Below, piece after piece: positions 16,277 through 23,801 of a stretch of 64,000 nucleotides of DNA; position 1 is the first letter of the stretch, and each line of letters begins with the position of its first letter. Location of the stretch: assembly GCF_014224355.1 (NCBI RefSeq), contig NZ_VNWP01000004.1, positions 124,001-188,000 of the forward strand. The letters run 5' to 3'. A program made the translations under genes and the position numbers. The notes under the pieces are model-generated. The model had not been told where the DNA came from. It saw only the letters and a list, made by a program, of their open reading frames with translations, and ran no database searches. Source of the DNA: Synechococcus sp. BSA11S (GTDB lineage: Bacteria; Cyanobacteriota; Cyanobacteriia; PCC-6307; Cyanobiaceae).

Positions 16277-16744
16277 ATGGCCTCGTACACCTGCTCGAAA
16301 CAATTCAGCGGTTACCCCTGTTGTCATCGGCAGTGGCGGCACCAGGGACACTGCCGGTTCGTGCACGGCTACAGCCGCAGCTTCACCTGCTGGTTCCGCG
16401 CCCGCCAGCTCGATGCCAACGGGTTCGTGGTCGACTTCTCCGGGCTGCGCGAGCTGGAGGCGCAGCTGGCCGGGCAGTTCGATCACACCTTTCTGGTGAA
16501 CGCCGATGATCCCCTCCTGGAGCAGTGGCAGGCCCTGCACGCCCAGGGTGCCCTCGACCTGCGGGTGATGGCGAATGTCGGGATGGAGAGCAGCGCCGAG
16601 CTGGTCTGGACATGGGCCAATCAACTCTTGCTAGCCCGCGACGACGGCCGCAGCTGCTGCTGGAAGGTGGAAGCCCGCGAAGACGTCCGCAACGCCGCCT
16701 GCTTCGAGGCCACCCCTGGGTGGTTCGCCCAGGCCCTGCTGTGA
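16277..16744 (+). CDS. 6-pyruvoyl-tetrahydropterin synthase / QueD-like protein
   Basis: A 155-residue T-fold protein. C26 and H30 in HCRFVHGYSRSF align with the catalytic Cys and a zinc-ligand His of QueD, and H17 with the first ligand. The expected third ligand, the second His of HGH, is Tyr32 here. FVVDFSGL and the helix with FDHTFLVNADDPL match the family. The loss of a ligand makes zinc binding and activity uncertain. A TTG at 16253 is an alternative start. The stop shares one base with the next gene, so it leads the permease operon. Confidence 0.82.
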   Translation: MASYTCSKQFSGYPCCHRQWRHQGHCRFVHGYSRSFTCWFRARQLDANGFVVDFSGLRELEAQLAGQFDHTFLVNADDPLLEQWQALHAQGALDLRVMANVGMESSAELVWTWANQLLLARDDGRSCCWKVEAREDVRNAACFEATPGWFAQALL

Positions 16745-17715
16745 TGAACGTGGAGCGGCTGGCCACGACCTGGGCCCTGTTCCAGGCCCTGCTGGTGGAG
16801 GCGATGCCCTTTCTGCTGATCGGTGTGGTCCTCTCCAGCCTGGCCCGCTGGATCAGCCCGGGGGGGCGGTGGGTGAGGTCCCTGCCATCCCACCCGCTGA
16901 TGGGCCCCCTCAGCGGGGCCGCCCTGGGCTTTGCCCTTCCCGCCTGTGAATGTGGCAACGTCCCCATGGCCCGGCATCTCCTGGTGAAAGGGGCGCCGGT
17001 GGCCACCGCTCTGGGCTTTCTGTTCGCAGCGCCGGTTCTCAACCCGATCGTGCTGGCCAGCACCTGGGCGGCGTTTCCCGATCAGCCCTGGCTGCTGGCG
17101 GCACGTCCCCTGGGGGCCGTGCTGATCGCGGTGGCCCTGGCCACACTGCTGAGACTGCTCCCCGACACCGAGCTGCTGCAGCCGGCTCTCCTGGAGGAGC
17201 GGCGATTGAGCCAGCCCCTTGATGAGGTGAACCTGCTGGAGCGACGGGGCGGCCTGATCGGAAGCCCCGCGACCGCAGCAGGGACGACCACGCTCGGAAC
17301 CACTCGGCGCCCACCCCTGGGCCAGGTGCTGTCCCATGGGGGAGCCGAGTTTCTGGAGCTGGGTCTGCTGCTGGTGATGGGCTGCGCCATCGCCGCCCTG
17401 GTGCAGACCCTGGTACCGCGCCAGTGGCTGATCGCGGTGGGAGGCGCCCCCACCCTCTCGATCCTGAGCCTGATGCTGCTCAGCCTGGTGGTGTCGGTCT
17501 GCTCCAGCGTGGATGCCTTCCTGGCCCTGGGCTTTGCGGCGCAGGTCACCCCCGGGGCGGTGCTGGCTTTTCTGTTGCTCGGCCCCGTGATGGACCTCAA
17601 GCTGGTGGGGCTGTTCGGCGTTCTGCTGCGGCCCCGCGCCATTCTGCTCACGGCCGGGGCAGCGTCCCTGGTGGTGTTACTGATCAGCCAATGGGTCAAC
17701 CTTCTCCTGCTCTGA
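16744..17715 (+). CDS. Permease of the COG0701 / DUF318 type
   Basis: A 323-residue inner-membrane protein with about eight hydrophobic segments. The family hallmarks are the repeated Cys and Pro motifs ALPACECGNVPMARHLL and the second-half SVCSSVDAFLALGFAAQ, plus FLLLGPVMDLKLVGLF. These permeases are annotated as possible efflux systems (the ArsP-like group), but the substrate of this branch is not known. It overlaps the PTPS-like stop by one base and the following gene by 25 bases. Confidence 0.88.
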   Translation: MNVERLATTWALFQALLVEAMPFLLIGVVLSSLARWISPGGRWVRSLPSHPLMGPLSGAALGFALPACECGNVPMARHLLVKGAPVATALGFLFAAPVLNPIVLASTWAAFPDQPWLLAARPLGAVLIAVALATLLRLLPDTELLQPALLEERRLSQPLDEVNLLERRGGLIGSPATAAGTTTLGTTRRPPLGQVLSHGGAEFLELGLLLVMGCAIAALVQTLVPRQWLIAVGGAPTLSILSLMLLSLVVSVCSSVDAFLALGFAAQVTPGAVLAFLLLGPVMDLKLVGLFGVLLRPRAILLTAGAASLVVLLISQWVNLLLL

Positions 17716-18431
17716 TCCCCAGGCGCCGGCCCGCCGGTTCCGGGCTTCTGCAGCGCCTGGAGCCCAAGGTGCTAAAGGCCCTGGCCCTGGCCCTTTGGGG
17801 CATCGCGCTCCTGCAGAGCGCCCTGAGCGGACGCCTTGATCTGCTGCTGCGGGCCGTGTTTCATCCCCTCGTCTGGGCCAGCGGGATCCTGCTCCTGCTG
17901 ATGGCCGCCGTGGAGATCAGGGGCCGCCGGGGGGACGACAACAGGACGTGCGGGCGCTGGACCACATGGCTGAGCATCGGCGCAGCCCTGGCGGTGCTGG
18001 CCCTCCCCCCCAGGCCCTCCTTTGCCGATCTGGCCGCCAACCGGCAGGCCAACCTGCTGGAGGAACCAGGCCTGAGCTTCGTGCTGCCCCCGGCCCAGCG
18101 CAGCCTCACCGACTGGGTGCGTCTGCTGCGCAGTGATCCTGACCCGAGCCTCCACGCGGGGAATTCCGTGCGGATCAGCGGCTTCGTGCTGCCCATGCCG
18201 GGCGAGGAGCCCCACCTGGCCCGCCTTCTGGTGCGCTGCTGCCTGGTGGATGCCGTACCTGTCGGCCTGCCGGTGCGCTGGCCCGATGACCGGCCCACTC
18301 CCCGGGCTGACCAGTGGCTGAGCGTGGAGGGGGTGATGGAGAGCGAGACCGTGGCTGGTCGCCAGCGCAGCGTGGTCAGGGCCGATCGGGTGAAGGCCAT
18401 TCCCCGGCCTCGCCAACCCCTGGAGCCATGA
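17691..18431 (+). CDS. TIGR03943-type putative permease partner protein
   Basis: A 246-residue protein with two or three N-terminal membrane segments (LALALWGIALLQSAL, VWASGILLLLMAAVEI, WLSIGAALAVLALP) and a C-terminal extracytoplasmic domain containing VRISGFVLP and RCCLVDAVPVGLPV. It matches the TIGR03943 family, which is usually encoded beside a COG0701 permease; the same pairing occurs here with a 25-base overlap. The two are thought to work together, with no known substrate. Confidence 0.85.
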   Translation: MGQPSPALIPRRRPAGSGLLQRLEPKVLKALALALWGIALLQSALSGRLDLLLRAVFHPLVWASGILLLLMAAVEIRGRRGDDNRTCGRWTTWLSIGAALAVLALPPRPSFADLAANRQANLLEEPGLSFVLPPAQRSLTDWVRLLRSDPDPSLHAGNSVRISGFVLPMPGEEPHLARLLVRCCLVDAVPVGLPVRWPDDRPTPRADQWLSVEGVMESETVAGRQRSVVRADRVKAIPRPRQPLEP

Positions 18432-19843
18432 GGCAGTCCCCCCTGGGCTGGTGGCGCCGGCAGCGGCGACTGATGGTGCTGCTGCTGGCGGCCGGCGCCC
18501 TGGCGTTGCTGCAGCAGCAGCTGCTCTGGCATCGTCCTCCGAGGCTGCTGGAGCTGCGCCAGGCCAGTGCCAGTTCAGGCCCCGCGGCCCTGAGCCTGCG
18601 ATTCAGCCGGCCCATGCGGGCTCTCAGTGTGGCCGGCAGCAGTCGACTGCTACCGGCACTGCCCTTCACGATCCAGGGGGAGGGGAACCCACTGCTGCTG
18701 TTGCCGGACGTGGGGACCCGCATCGATCAGCCTCTGGAGCTTCGGCTGAAGGGGGTCGACCAACGGGGCCTGGCCCTTCCGCTTCAGCGCTGGTTCTGGG
18801 ATCCCCGCCCTGACCTGCTGGCGGTGGTGCCCGTGGCGGGAGGCGAGCAGGTGCGTCTGCGCACACCTGATGGCCACTGGAAGTCGCTCACGCCGGTTTG
18901 GCCCGCGATCTCCCAGGCGGTGGCTCTCGGGGATGGCTCGGGCCTCGGAGTGGTCAGCCGGGATCAGCAGGGACGGCACCGGGTCTGGCGGCTCGACCTG
19001 CGCCGCAGCCACCTGGCCAGGCGATCCAGTGCCCTGGGGTCGGCCCATCCGGGTCAGCTGCAGCCGTTCAGTTCACAGAGCTTCGTCTACGCCAGGCTGA
19101 GCAGCAACGACAATGGCGATCTGCTGGTTCAGGCGGCACCCGCTTCCCGGGGCAGGGATGATCCAGGGGAGGAGTGGAGTCAGGCGTTGGAGCCCCCTCA
19201 GGAGGAGGTGGTCCTCTGGGGGAGGTCGGGCTCGCGCCGGCGACTGGACCTCGAGGCCCGAGGGCCGGTGGCGCTGGTGCCCCAGGGGGGCTCGATGATC
19301 GTGCCCGAGGCCGATGGTCTGACCCTGAGGACCCTGCCGCCGCGCCCGGCCCGCCGCCAGTTGCTGCCCGGCAGCCGTGACCTCAGCAGCTTCTGTCCCG
19401 TGGCGGGCCGGGCCCTGCTCGCACGACACTGGCCTGACTTCCGCCGCTCCCTGGAGCTGGTGGAGCCGGCCCAGGCCCCGAGAACCCTCTGGCTGGGTCA
19501 GGAGGCCCTGCTGGCCAGCGCCTGTTCCAGGGGCGGTGAGCGGGTCTGGGCGCTGCTGCTCGACGGGATCGAGCGGCCGGAGCTGACGGTTCTGGCCCTG
19601 GGCGGCGCCGGTGGCGAACGACGGCTGACCCTGAAGGGCTGGGAACTGGAGCCGGGCACCGGACTGAGCTATGACCCAACCGCCGACCGGTTGCTGCTCG
19701 CCCTGCGTCCCCTGGTCAGCCCCGGCACTGCCATGGGCCAACCACGCCCCGAGCCCAGGGCCGCCCTGCTCGATGCCACCAGCCTCGAACTGAGCGTGCT
19801 CGACGGACCGGTGCGACGGGTGAGCTGGCTGGAGGCCGCCTGA
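18428..19843 (+). CDS. Membrane-anchored protein of unknown function
   Basis: A 471-residue protein with one N-terminal transmembrane segment (LMVLLLAAGALALLQQQLLW) and a long predicted beta-rich extracytoplasmic part. Repeated short strands with Trp and acidic turns resemble a propeller-like or WD-like solenoid, but no clear repeat was confirmed. It overlaps the preceding gene by 4 bases (ATGA), so it belongs to the PTPS-permease operon and may act with the permease. No family recognised. Confidence 0.75.
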   Translation: MRQSPLGWWRRQRRLMVLLLAAGALALLQQQLLWHRPPRLLELRQASASSGPAALSLRFSRPMRALSVAGSSRLLPALPFTIQGEGNPLLLLPDVGTRIDQPLELRLKGVDQRGLALPLQRWFWDPRPDLLAVVPVAGGEQVRLRTPDGHWKSLTPVWPAISQAVALGDGSGLGVVSRDQQGRHRVWRLDLRRSHLARRSSALGSAHPGQLQPFSSQSFVYARLSSNDNGDLLVQAAPASRGRDDPGEEWSQALEPPQEEVVLWGRSGSRRRLDLEARGPVALVPQGGSMIVPEADGLTLRTLPPRPARRQLLPGSRDLSSFCPVAGRALLARHWPDFRRSLELVEPAQAPRTLWLGQEALLASACSRGGERVWALLLDGIERPELTVLALGGAGGERRLTLKGWELEPGTGLSYDPTADRLLLALRPLVSPGTAMGQPRPEPRAALLDATSLELSVLDGPVRRVSWLEAA

Positions 19844-19859
19844 ATCCGACGGTTGCCAC

Positions 19860-20654
19860 TCAGCCCCTGCGCCGGAGCACCAGCGGCAGCAGCAGCAGGC
19901 TCAGCACCCCGATCAGTGGCCCCGGCGGCAGGTTGATGGCTGGCTGAATCGCCAGCACAAAGCCGCAGCCGGCCAGCAGGGCCCCGATCAGGGCCGCCCG
20001 CAGCAGGGCCTGGCGCAGGCTGATCGCCCCCTCCAGGGCCAGCAGGGCAGGAGCCGCCATCAGGGCGATCACCAGCACCACCCCCACCGCCGTCATGGCG
20101 CTGACCACCGTGAGCGCAGTCACAACGGTGAGCAGCAGGCGCAGGCGTCCCACCGCCAGCCCGGAACTGGCCGCCCCGAGGGGGTCCACACCCAGGAACA
20201 CCAGCTGGCGGTAGCGGAAGCAGAGCAGCCCCAGCACCGCCAGCAGCGACAGGCCGGTGCGCAGCAGATCCGGCGCTCCGGCAGCGAGCAGATCACCGAA
20301 GAGCACCGCTTCGAGGTTCACACGGATGCGCAACAGCGGAATCAGCAGCACCCCAAGGCCCAGGAATCCGGCCAGCACCGTGTTCAGCACCGCCTCATCG
20401 CCACGGCCTCCGGAGCTGGCGGGCCGGCTGAAACGCTCCGCCAGCAGGGCGCCGGCCACTCCGCTCACCACCCCGCCCAGACCTGGGTCGAGGCCCAGCG
20501 CCAGGGCCACCGCCAGTCCGGGCAGCACGGCATGGGAGATCAGATTGGCCTGGAACAGGCGACCCTGCACCAGCAACAGGGTGCCCGCCAGGGGACAGAG
20601 CAGGCCGCTGAGCAGGGCCAGAGCCAGGGGCAGCATCCACCAGGTCGCGGTCAT
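19860..20654 (-). CDS. znuB: Zinc ABC transporter, permease subunit
   Basis: A 264-residue inner-membrane protein of the metal ABC-3 permease family with about eight transmembrane segments. NLISHAVLPGLAVALALGLD carries the family His, and SAMTAVGVVLVIALMAAPAL is the conserved core. Two upstream Met codons (20693, 20723) are alternative starts; 20654 leaves room for a promoter between it and divergent zur. The znuC, znuA and zur neighbours make zinc the likely substrate. Confidence 0.9.
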   Translation of the reverse strand: MTATWWMLPLALALLSGLLCPLAGTLLLVQGRLFQANLISHAVLPGLAVALALGLDPGLGGVVSGVAGALLAERFSRPASSGGRGDEAVLNTVLAGFLGLGVLLIPLLRIRVNLEAVLFGDLLAAGAPDLLRTGLSLLAVLGLLCFRYRQLVFLGVDPLGAASSGLAVGRLRLLLTVVTALTVVSAMTAVGVVLVIALMAAPALLALEGAISLRQALLRAALIGALLAGCGFVLAIQPAINLPPGPLIGVLSLLLLPLVLRRRG

Positions 20655-20725
20655 CGGGCTGCTTCTGGGCGGAGGAACTGGGGGGGTCTGCATAGGATCC
20701 CGCCCAGGGGCCGGGTCAGACACCG

Positions 20726-21139
20726 ATGGATTCCGAGGCGGACAGCCAGCAGCTCAACGCCAAACAGGTGAGCGTGCTGGCGATGCTGCGCGAGAGCAGC
20801 GAGGAACTCTCCGGTCAGGAGCTGCACCAGCGCCTGCGTCTCAACGGCCAGCCGATCGGACTGGCCACGGTCTACCGGCACCTGCGCCAGCTCCAGCGCC
20901 TGGGTCTGGCCCGCTGCCGCCACCTGCCCAGTGGTGAGGCCCTCTATGCCCCCCGGGAGCGAGACACCCATCACCTCACCTGCGTGTCCTGCGGCCTGAC
21001 GCTGCCGCTGGACCACTGTCCGATGCATGGCATCCAGCCCCAGCCCGAGGCGGCCCAGGGCTTTGAGCTGTTGTTCCACACCCTGGAATACTTCGGCCGC
21101 TGTCCGCGCTGTCGCCACTCCGCCAGCGCAGACACCTGA
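20726..21139 (+). CDS. zur: Fur-family regulator, probably Zur
   Basis: A 137-residue regulator. A winged helix contains LSGQELHQRLR and the recognition region LATVYRHLRQLQRLGLARC. The HHLTCVSCG and later CPRC motifs form the structural Cys4 zinc site. Within the Fur family (Fur, Zur, PerR), its position between znuB and znuC and the two nearby palindromes of Zur type argue for Zur. It is expected to repress zinc uptake when zinc is sufficient. Confidence 0.88.
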   Translation: MDSEADSQQLNAKQVSVLAMLRESSEELSGQELHQRLRLNGQPIGLATVYRHLRQLQRLGLARCRHLPSGEALYAPRERDTHHLTCVSCGLTLPLDHCPMHGIQPQPEAAQGFELLFHTLEYFGRCPRCRHSASADT

Positions 21140-21150
21140 ACACAGCGCCA

Positions 21151-21846
21151 TCAGCCGCAGCAATGGTTACCCAGGCGCAGGTCGCCAAGGGAGTGGCGCA
21201 CTGAGGCCGGGGGACCATCGGCCAGCAACCGCCGGTCAATCACCAGCACGCGGTCGTAGGCATCGAGGTCGTGGCCCCAGTCGTGGCTGCTCACCAGCAG
21301 AGTGAAGCCAGCATCACGCAATTGGCCCATCACCTGCAGCAACTGGGTGCGGGAGGGGGGATCAATCGCCGCGCAGGGTTCGTCCAGCAGCAGCACCGAA
21401 GCGGGCTGCACCAGCAGGCGGGCCAGCAGGGCCCGTTGCTGCTGGCCGCCGGAGAGCTGATCAAGGCGGCGCGAGGCCAGGGCATCAATCCCCACCCGCT
21501 GCAGAGCCGCCTCAACGGCGCAGCAGCCGGGGCGGGCCGCCATCAGCCGGCCGAGGCCCACCAGCTCACGCACGCTGATCGGAAAGTGCCAGGCAATTTC
21601 CCCCCGCTGAGGCATCAGGGCCAGCTGGCGCCGGGCCCGGCGGGGGGTGAGCGCTGCACCATCGAGCAGGAGTTCGCCGGAGAGCAGGGGGATCTGGCCT
21701 TCGATCGCCTGAAGCAGGGTGCTCTTGCCGGCGCCATTGGGTCCCACCAGGGCGGTGAGGGTGCCAGGGTCCAGGCGAAAGCTGATGTCCTCCAGGGCCA
21801 GTCCCTCGCCGCGGCGCACGCTGAGATGACGGGCCTCGAGGGCCAT
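21151..21846 (-). CDS. znuC: Zinc ABC transporter, ATPase subunit
   Basis: A 231-residue ABC ATPase: Walker A LVGPNGAGKSTLL, Q-loop LMPQRGEIAWHFP, signature LSGGQQQRALLARLL, Walker B VLLLDEPCAAID, switch His in LLVSSHDW. The C-terminus ends NHCCG, which could bind metal. The Met at 21846 starts the family text; the longer frame to 21981 would overlap the operator. It is divergent from znuA and convergent with zur. Confidence 0.93.
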   Translation of the reverse strand: MALEARHLSVRRGEGLALEDISFRLDPGTLTALVGPNGAGKSTLLQAIEGQIPLLSGELLLDGAALTPRRARRQLALMPQRGEIAWHFPISVRELVGLGRLMAARPGCCAVEAALQRVGIDALASRRLDQLSGGQQQRALLARLLVQPASVLLLDEPCAAIDPPSRTQLLQVMGQLRDAGFTLLVSSHDWGHDLDAYDRVLVIDRRLLADGPPASVRHSLGDLRLGNHCCG

Positions 21847-21946
21847 CGGCACCGGCAGAGGGGAAACGTTGTCGCAACCTACCGACGACCGAGGCGACCG
21901 GCTGCCGCAAGTCCGGTGAGAGCGAGGGCCTGAGAGCGGTCTGAGA

Positions 21947-21961
21947 TGAGAACTGTTATCA
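21947..21961. promoter_or_regulatory. Probable Zur box between znuC and znuA
   Basis: TGAGAACTGTTATCA is an imperfect 6-3-6 palindrome (one mismatched pair) of the TGATAA-N3-TTATCA kind recognised by Fur-family regulators. It lies 45 bases before znuA and 101 bases before znuC, so it could control both. The surrounding 22 bases match the element upstream of the porin at 23700, including an identical GTTATCATTCT. Confidence 0.75.
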
Positions 21962-22005
21962 TTCTTAGGCCTTGCCTGCACTCAGTGCGACGCAGTCCGC
22001 CACCC

Positions 22006-23034
22006 ATGGCCCCCGGCCCGGGCCCCTGGCCGTCCCCCTGGGGGAAGCCGCTCCCACCGGCGCTGCTGCTGGTCTGCGCAGGCCTGGGGATTGCCCTGCT
22101 GGCCTGCAGCCGAAGCCCGGATCCGCCTCAGGTGGTGGCGGCTGATGGTGTGCTCTGCGATCTCAGCCAGCGGCTGGCCGCCGGCAAGCTGAGTGTGAGC
22201 TGCCTGCTGCAGCCCAGCGATGATCCCCACGACTTTCGGCTCCGCCCCGAGCAGAAAGCCCAGATCACCAGCGCCGGGCTGCTGCTGATCAGCGGCTACG
22301 GCCTCACCCCGGCCTTGGCGGGTCTGCCGGGGGCGGTGGCCGTGTCCGAGCAGGCGGTGCCCCAGCCCCCCAGACTCACGCCAAAAGGCGACCAAGACCA
22401 CGCCAGTGATCACAACCACAGCAGCGACAGCGGCCACGATCACGGCGGCCAGGACCCACATCTCTGGCACAATCCCCGCCAGGCGGAGGCCATGGCGGCG
22501 GTGATCGCGGACCAACTCAGTCAGCTGGATCCGCCGGCAGCTGAGGGCATCCAGCGGCGCTCCAAGGCCATGGGCGCGCTGCTCCAGCGCCTTGACGCCT
22601 GGAATCGGGTCCAGTTCAACTCCATCCCCAGGCCCTGGCCTCCCCTGGCCAGCAGCCACCGCGCCTTCGCCAGCCTGGCTCTGGCCTACGGCCTCGATGA
22701 ACTGCCCCTGGTGGATGCCACCAGCACCAGTGAGGCACTGCGGCCCGACGCCTTCCGCCAGGTCGTCGAAACTCTCCGTGCCGGCTCCACCCCGCGCCTC
22801 TTCGCCGAGCAGAGCCCTCCCGCGAGAACGCTCCAGCGCATCAGCGAACTCAGCGGTGTGCCGATCGCTGCGGTGCCCCTGGCCGCCGATGGCCTGGCCA
22901 TGGGTCCCGAAGGTCCCCTCAGCCTGATGGCCACCCTGGTGCGCAACACCTGCACGATCGTCGATGGCTGGGGCGGCCGTTGCGACCGCCAGGGGGGTGA
23001 GGCCCTGGTACGAGCCTGGTCGCAGATCAACTGA
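22006..23034 (+). CDS. znuA: Zinc ABC transporter, substrate-binding lipoprotein
   Basis: A 342-residue cluster A-I solute-binding protein. The N-terminus ends in a lipobox (GIALLACS), so it is probably a lipoprotein. Metal-ligand regions include DDPHDFRLRPEQ, the His after DPHLWHNPRQAE, and SSHRAFASLALAYG. A loop rich in His and Asp (DQDHASDHNHSSDSGHDHGG) is typical of zinc rather than manganese binders. The start at 22006 follows a putative Zur box. Confidence 0.92.
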   Translation: MAPGPGPWPSPWGKPLPPALLLVCAGLGIALLACSRSPDPPQVVAADGVLCDLSQRLAAGKLSVSCLLQPSDDPHDFRLRPEQKAQITSAGLLLISGYGLTPALAGLPGAVAVSEQAVPQPPRLTPKGDQDHASDHNHSSDSGHDHGGQDPHLWHNPRQAEAMAAVIADQLSQLDPPAAEGIQRRSKAMGALLQRLDAWNRVQFNSIPRPWPPLASSHRAFASLALAYGLDELPLVDATSTSEALRPDAFRQVVETLRAGSTPRLFAEQSPPARTLQRISELSGVPIAAVPLAADGLAMGPEGPLSLMATLVRNTCTIVDGWGGRCDRQGGEALVRAWSQIN

Positions 23035-23083
23035 TGATCAAGGAGACATGATCAAGGAGTCATGATCAAGGAGTCATGATCAC
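23034..23083. repeat. 14-base tandem repeat, about 3.5 copies
   Basis: The unit ATGATCAAGGAGTC repeats at 23034-23047 (one base different), 23048-23061, 23062-23075, and partly from 23076. The first copy overlaps the znuA stop codon. Each unit holds a TGATCA palindrome. It may be a slippage product or a protein or RNA site. Confidence 0.85.
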
Positions 23084-23087
23084 CCAG

Positions 23088-23119
23088 CGACGTATCTTAT
23101 CTCACAGAACGTCGTTTTT
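23088..23119 (+). terminator. Possible Rho-independent terminator of znuA
   Basis: CGACGT at 23088-23093 pairs with ACGTCG at 23109-23114, followed by TTTTT. The loop of 15 bases is rather long, so this is a moderate call. Confidence 0.5.
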
Positions 23120-23185
23120 ACTCGACGCAGGGCAATACAAAGTCAGATTCCTTACTAATCTTTTCGTGGACTGTTCGCGGCTCCA

Positions 23186-23341
23186 ATGGTCCAAGCACAG
23201 CCTGTCATTGTCTTCGCTCTGGGGGTTGGAATCACTGGCGGAGCAGTGACCCTTCCAGCTGGCCATGTGAACCCCATGGCTGGCGCGACAGCCTCTCAGA
23301 TGGGACCCGACCGCAATCTCCAACAGGCCTCATTCTCGTGA
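23186..23341 (+). pseudogene. Possible remnant of a membrane protein gene
   Basis: A 51-codon frame encodes a hydrophobic stretch (VIVFALGVGITGGAVTLP) followed by AGHVNPMAGAT, which faintly recalls the first NPA half-helix of aquaporin-type channels. The remaining family sequence is absent on either side. The resemblance is short and may be chance. Confidence 0.2.
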
Positions 23342-23699
23342 CCATTGCTGGCTGTGCTGCGCAGCGGTGGGCCTGTCATCTACCTGCCGTGCCTGAAAGA
23401 CCGCCGACCTGGCCTTTGGCAGCCATCAACAACATGTCAGGCTGAATCTTTTACTCTTTTAGGAGCAGAGCGAAGCCCAGATCGCTCAAATGAAGCGCAA
23501 TCCGATGCCCTGCCTGACCACGGGTGGTAACGCCCAATGGGAGTGGCGTCTTCACTTTGCAGGTCAATACGCTCTCGAATGAGTGGACCAAGTTCTGGGC
23601 CGCTGATCCCGAGCCAAAGGAAGGGTGCTGGCCCGCCCCGCCCATCACCAGAGCGACAACGCCAGAGCAACAACCGGCGCAGAACGACGAAGAGTCAAG

Positions 23700-23714
23700 C
23701 GATAATCGTTATCA
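23700..23714. promoter_or_regulatory. Probable Zur box upstream of the porin gene
   Basis: CGATAATCGTTATCA is a 6-3-6 palindrome with one mismatched pair; its core GATAA-TCG-TTATC is perfect. It lies about 88 bases upstream of the porin start. It matches the znuA element over 22 bases with about four differences, which supports shared control by the Zur encoded at 20726. Confidence 0.72.
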
Positions 23715-23801
23715 TTCTCATGCCGACTCCTGGGAGACCGACGCGTTGCCTCGACGCCTCGGGCCGGATCCTCCAGGTCACTTTTGAGCCCTTCGCCACC
23801 G

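Larger units (their letters stand above)
23120..23801. other. Gene-poor stretch between znuA and the porin gene
   Basis: This about 680-base stretch is visibly less GC-rich than its neighbours. It contains short competing frames of no recognisable family, a weak membrane-protein-like fragment at 23186-23341, and near its right end the Zur-box-like element at 23700-23714. It looks like decayed sequence plus the promoter region of the porin. Confidence 0.6.

Noticed and set aside
23034-23083. CRISPR array
   Set aside because: The direct repeats are only 14 bases and are adjacent without spacers; no cas genes are present.
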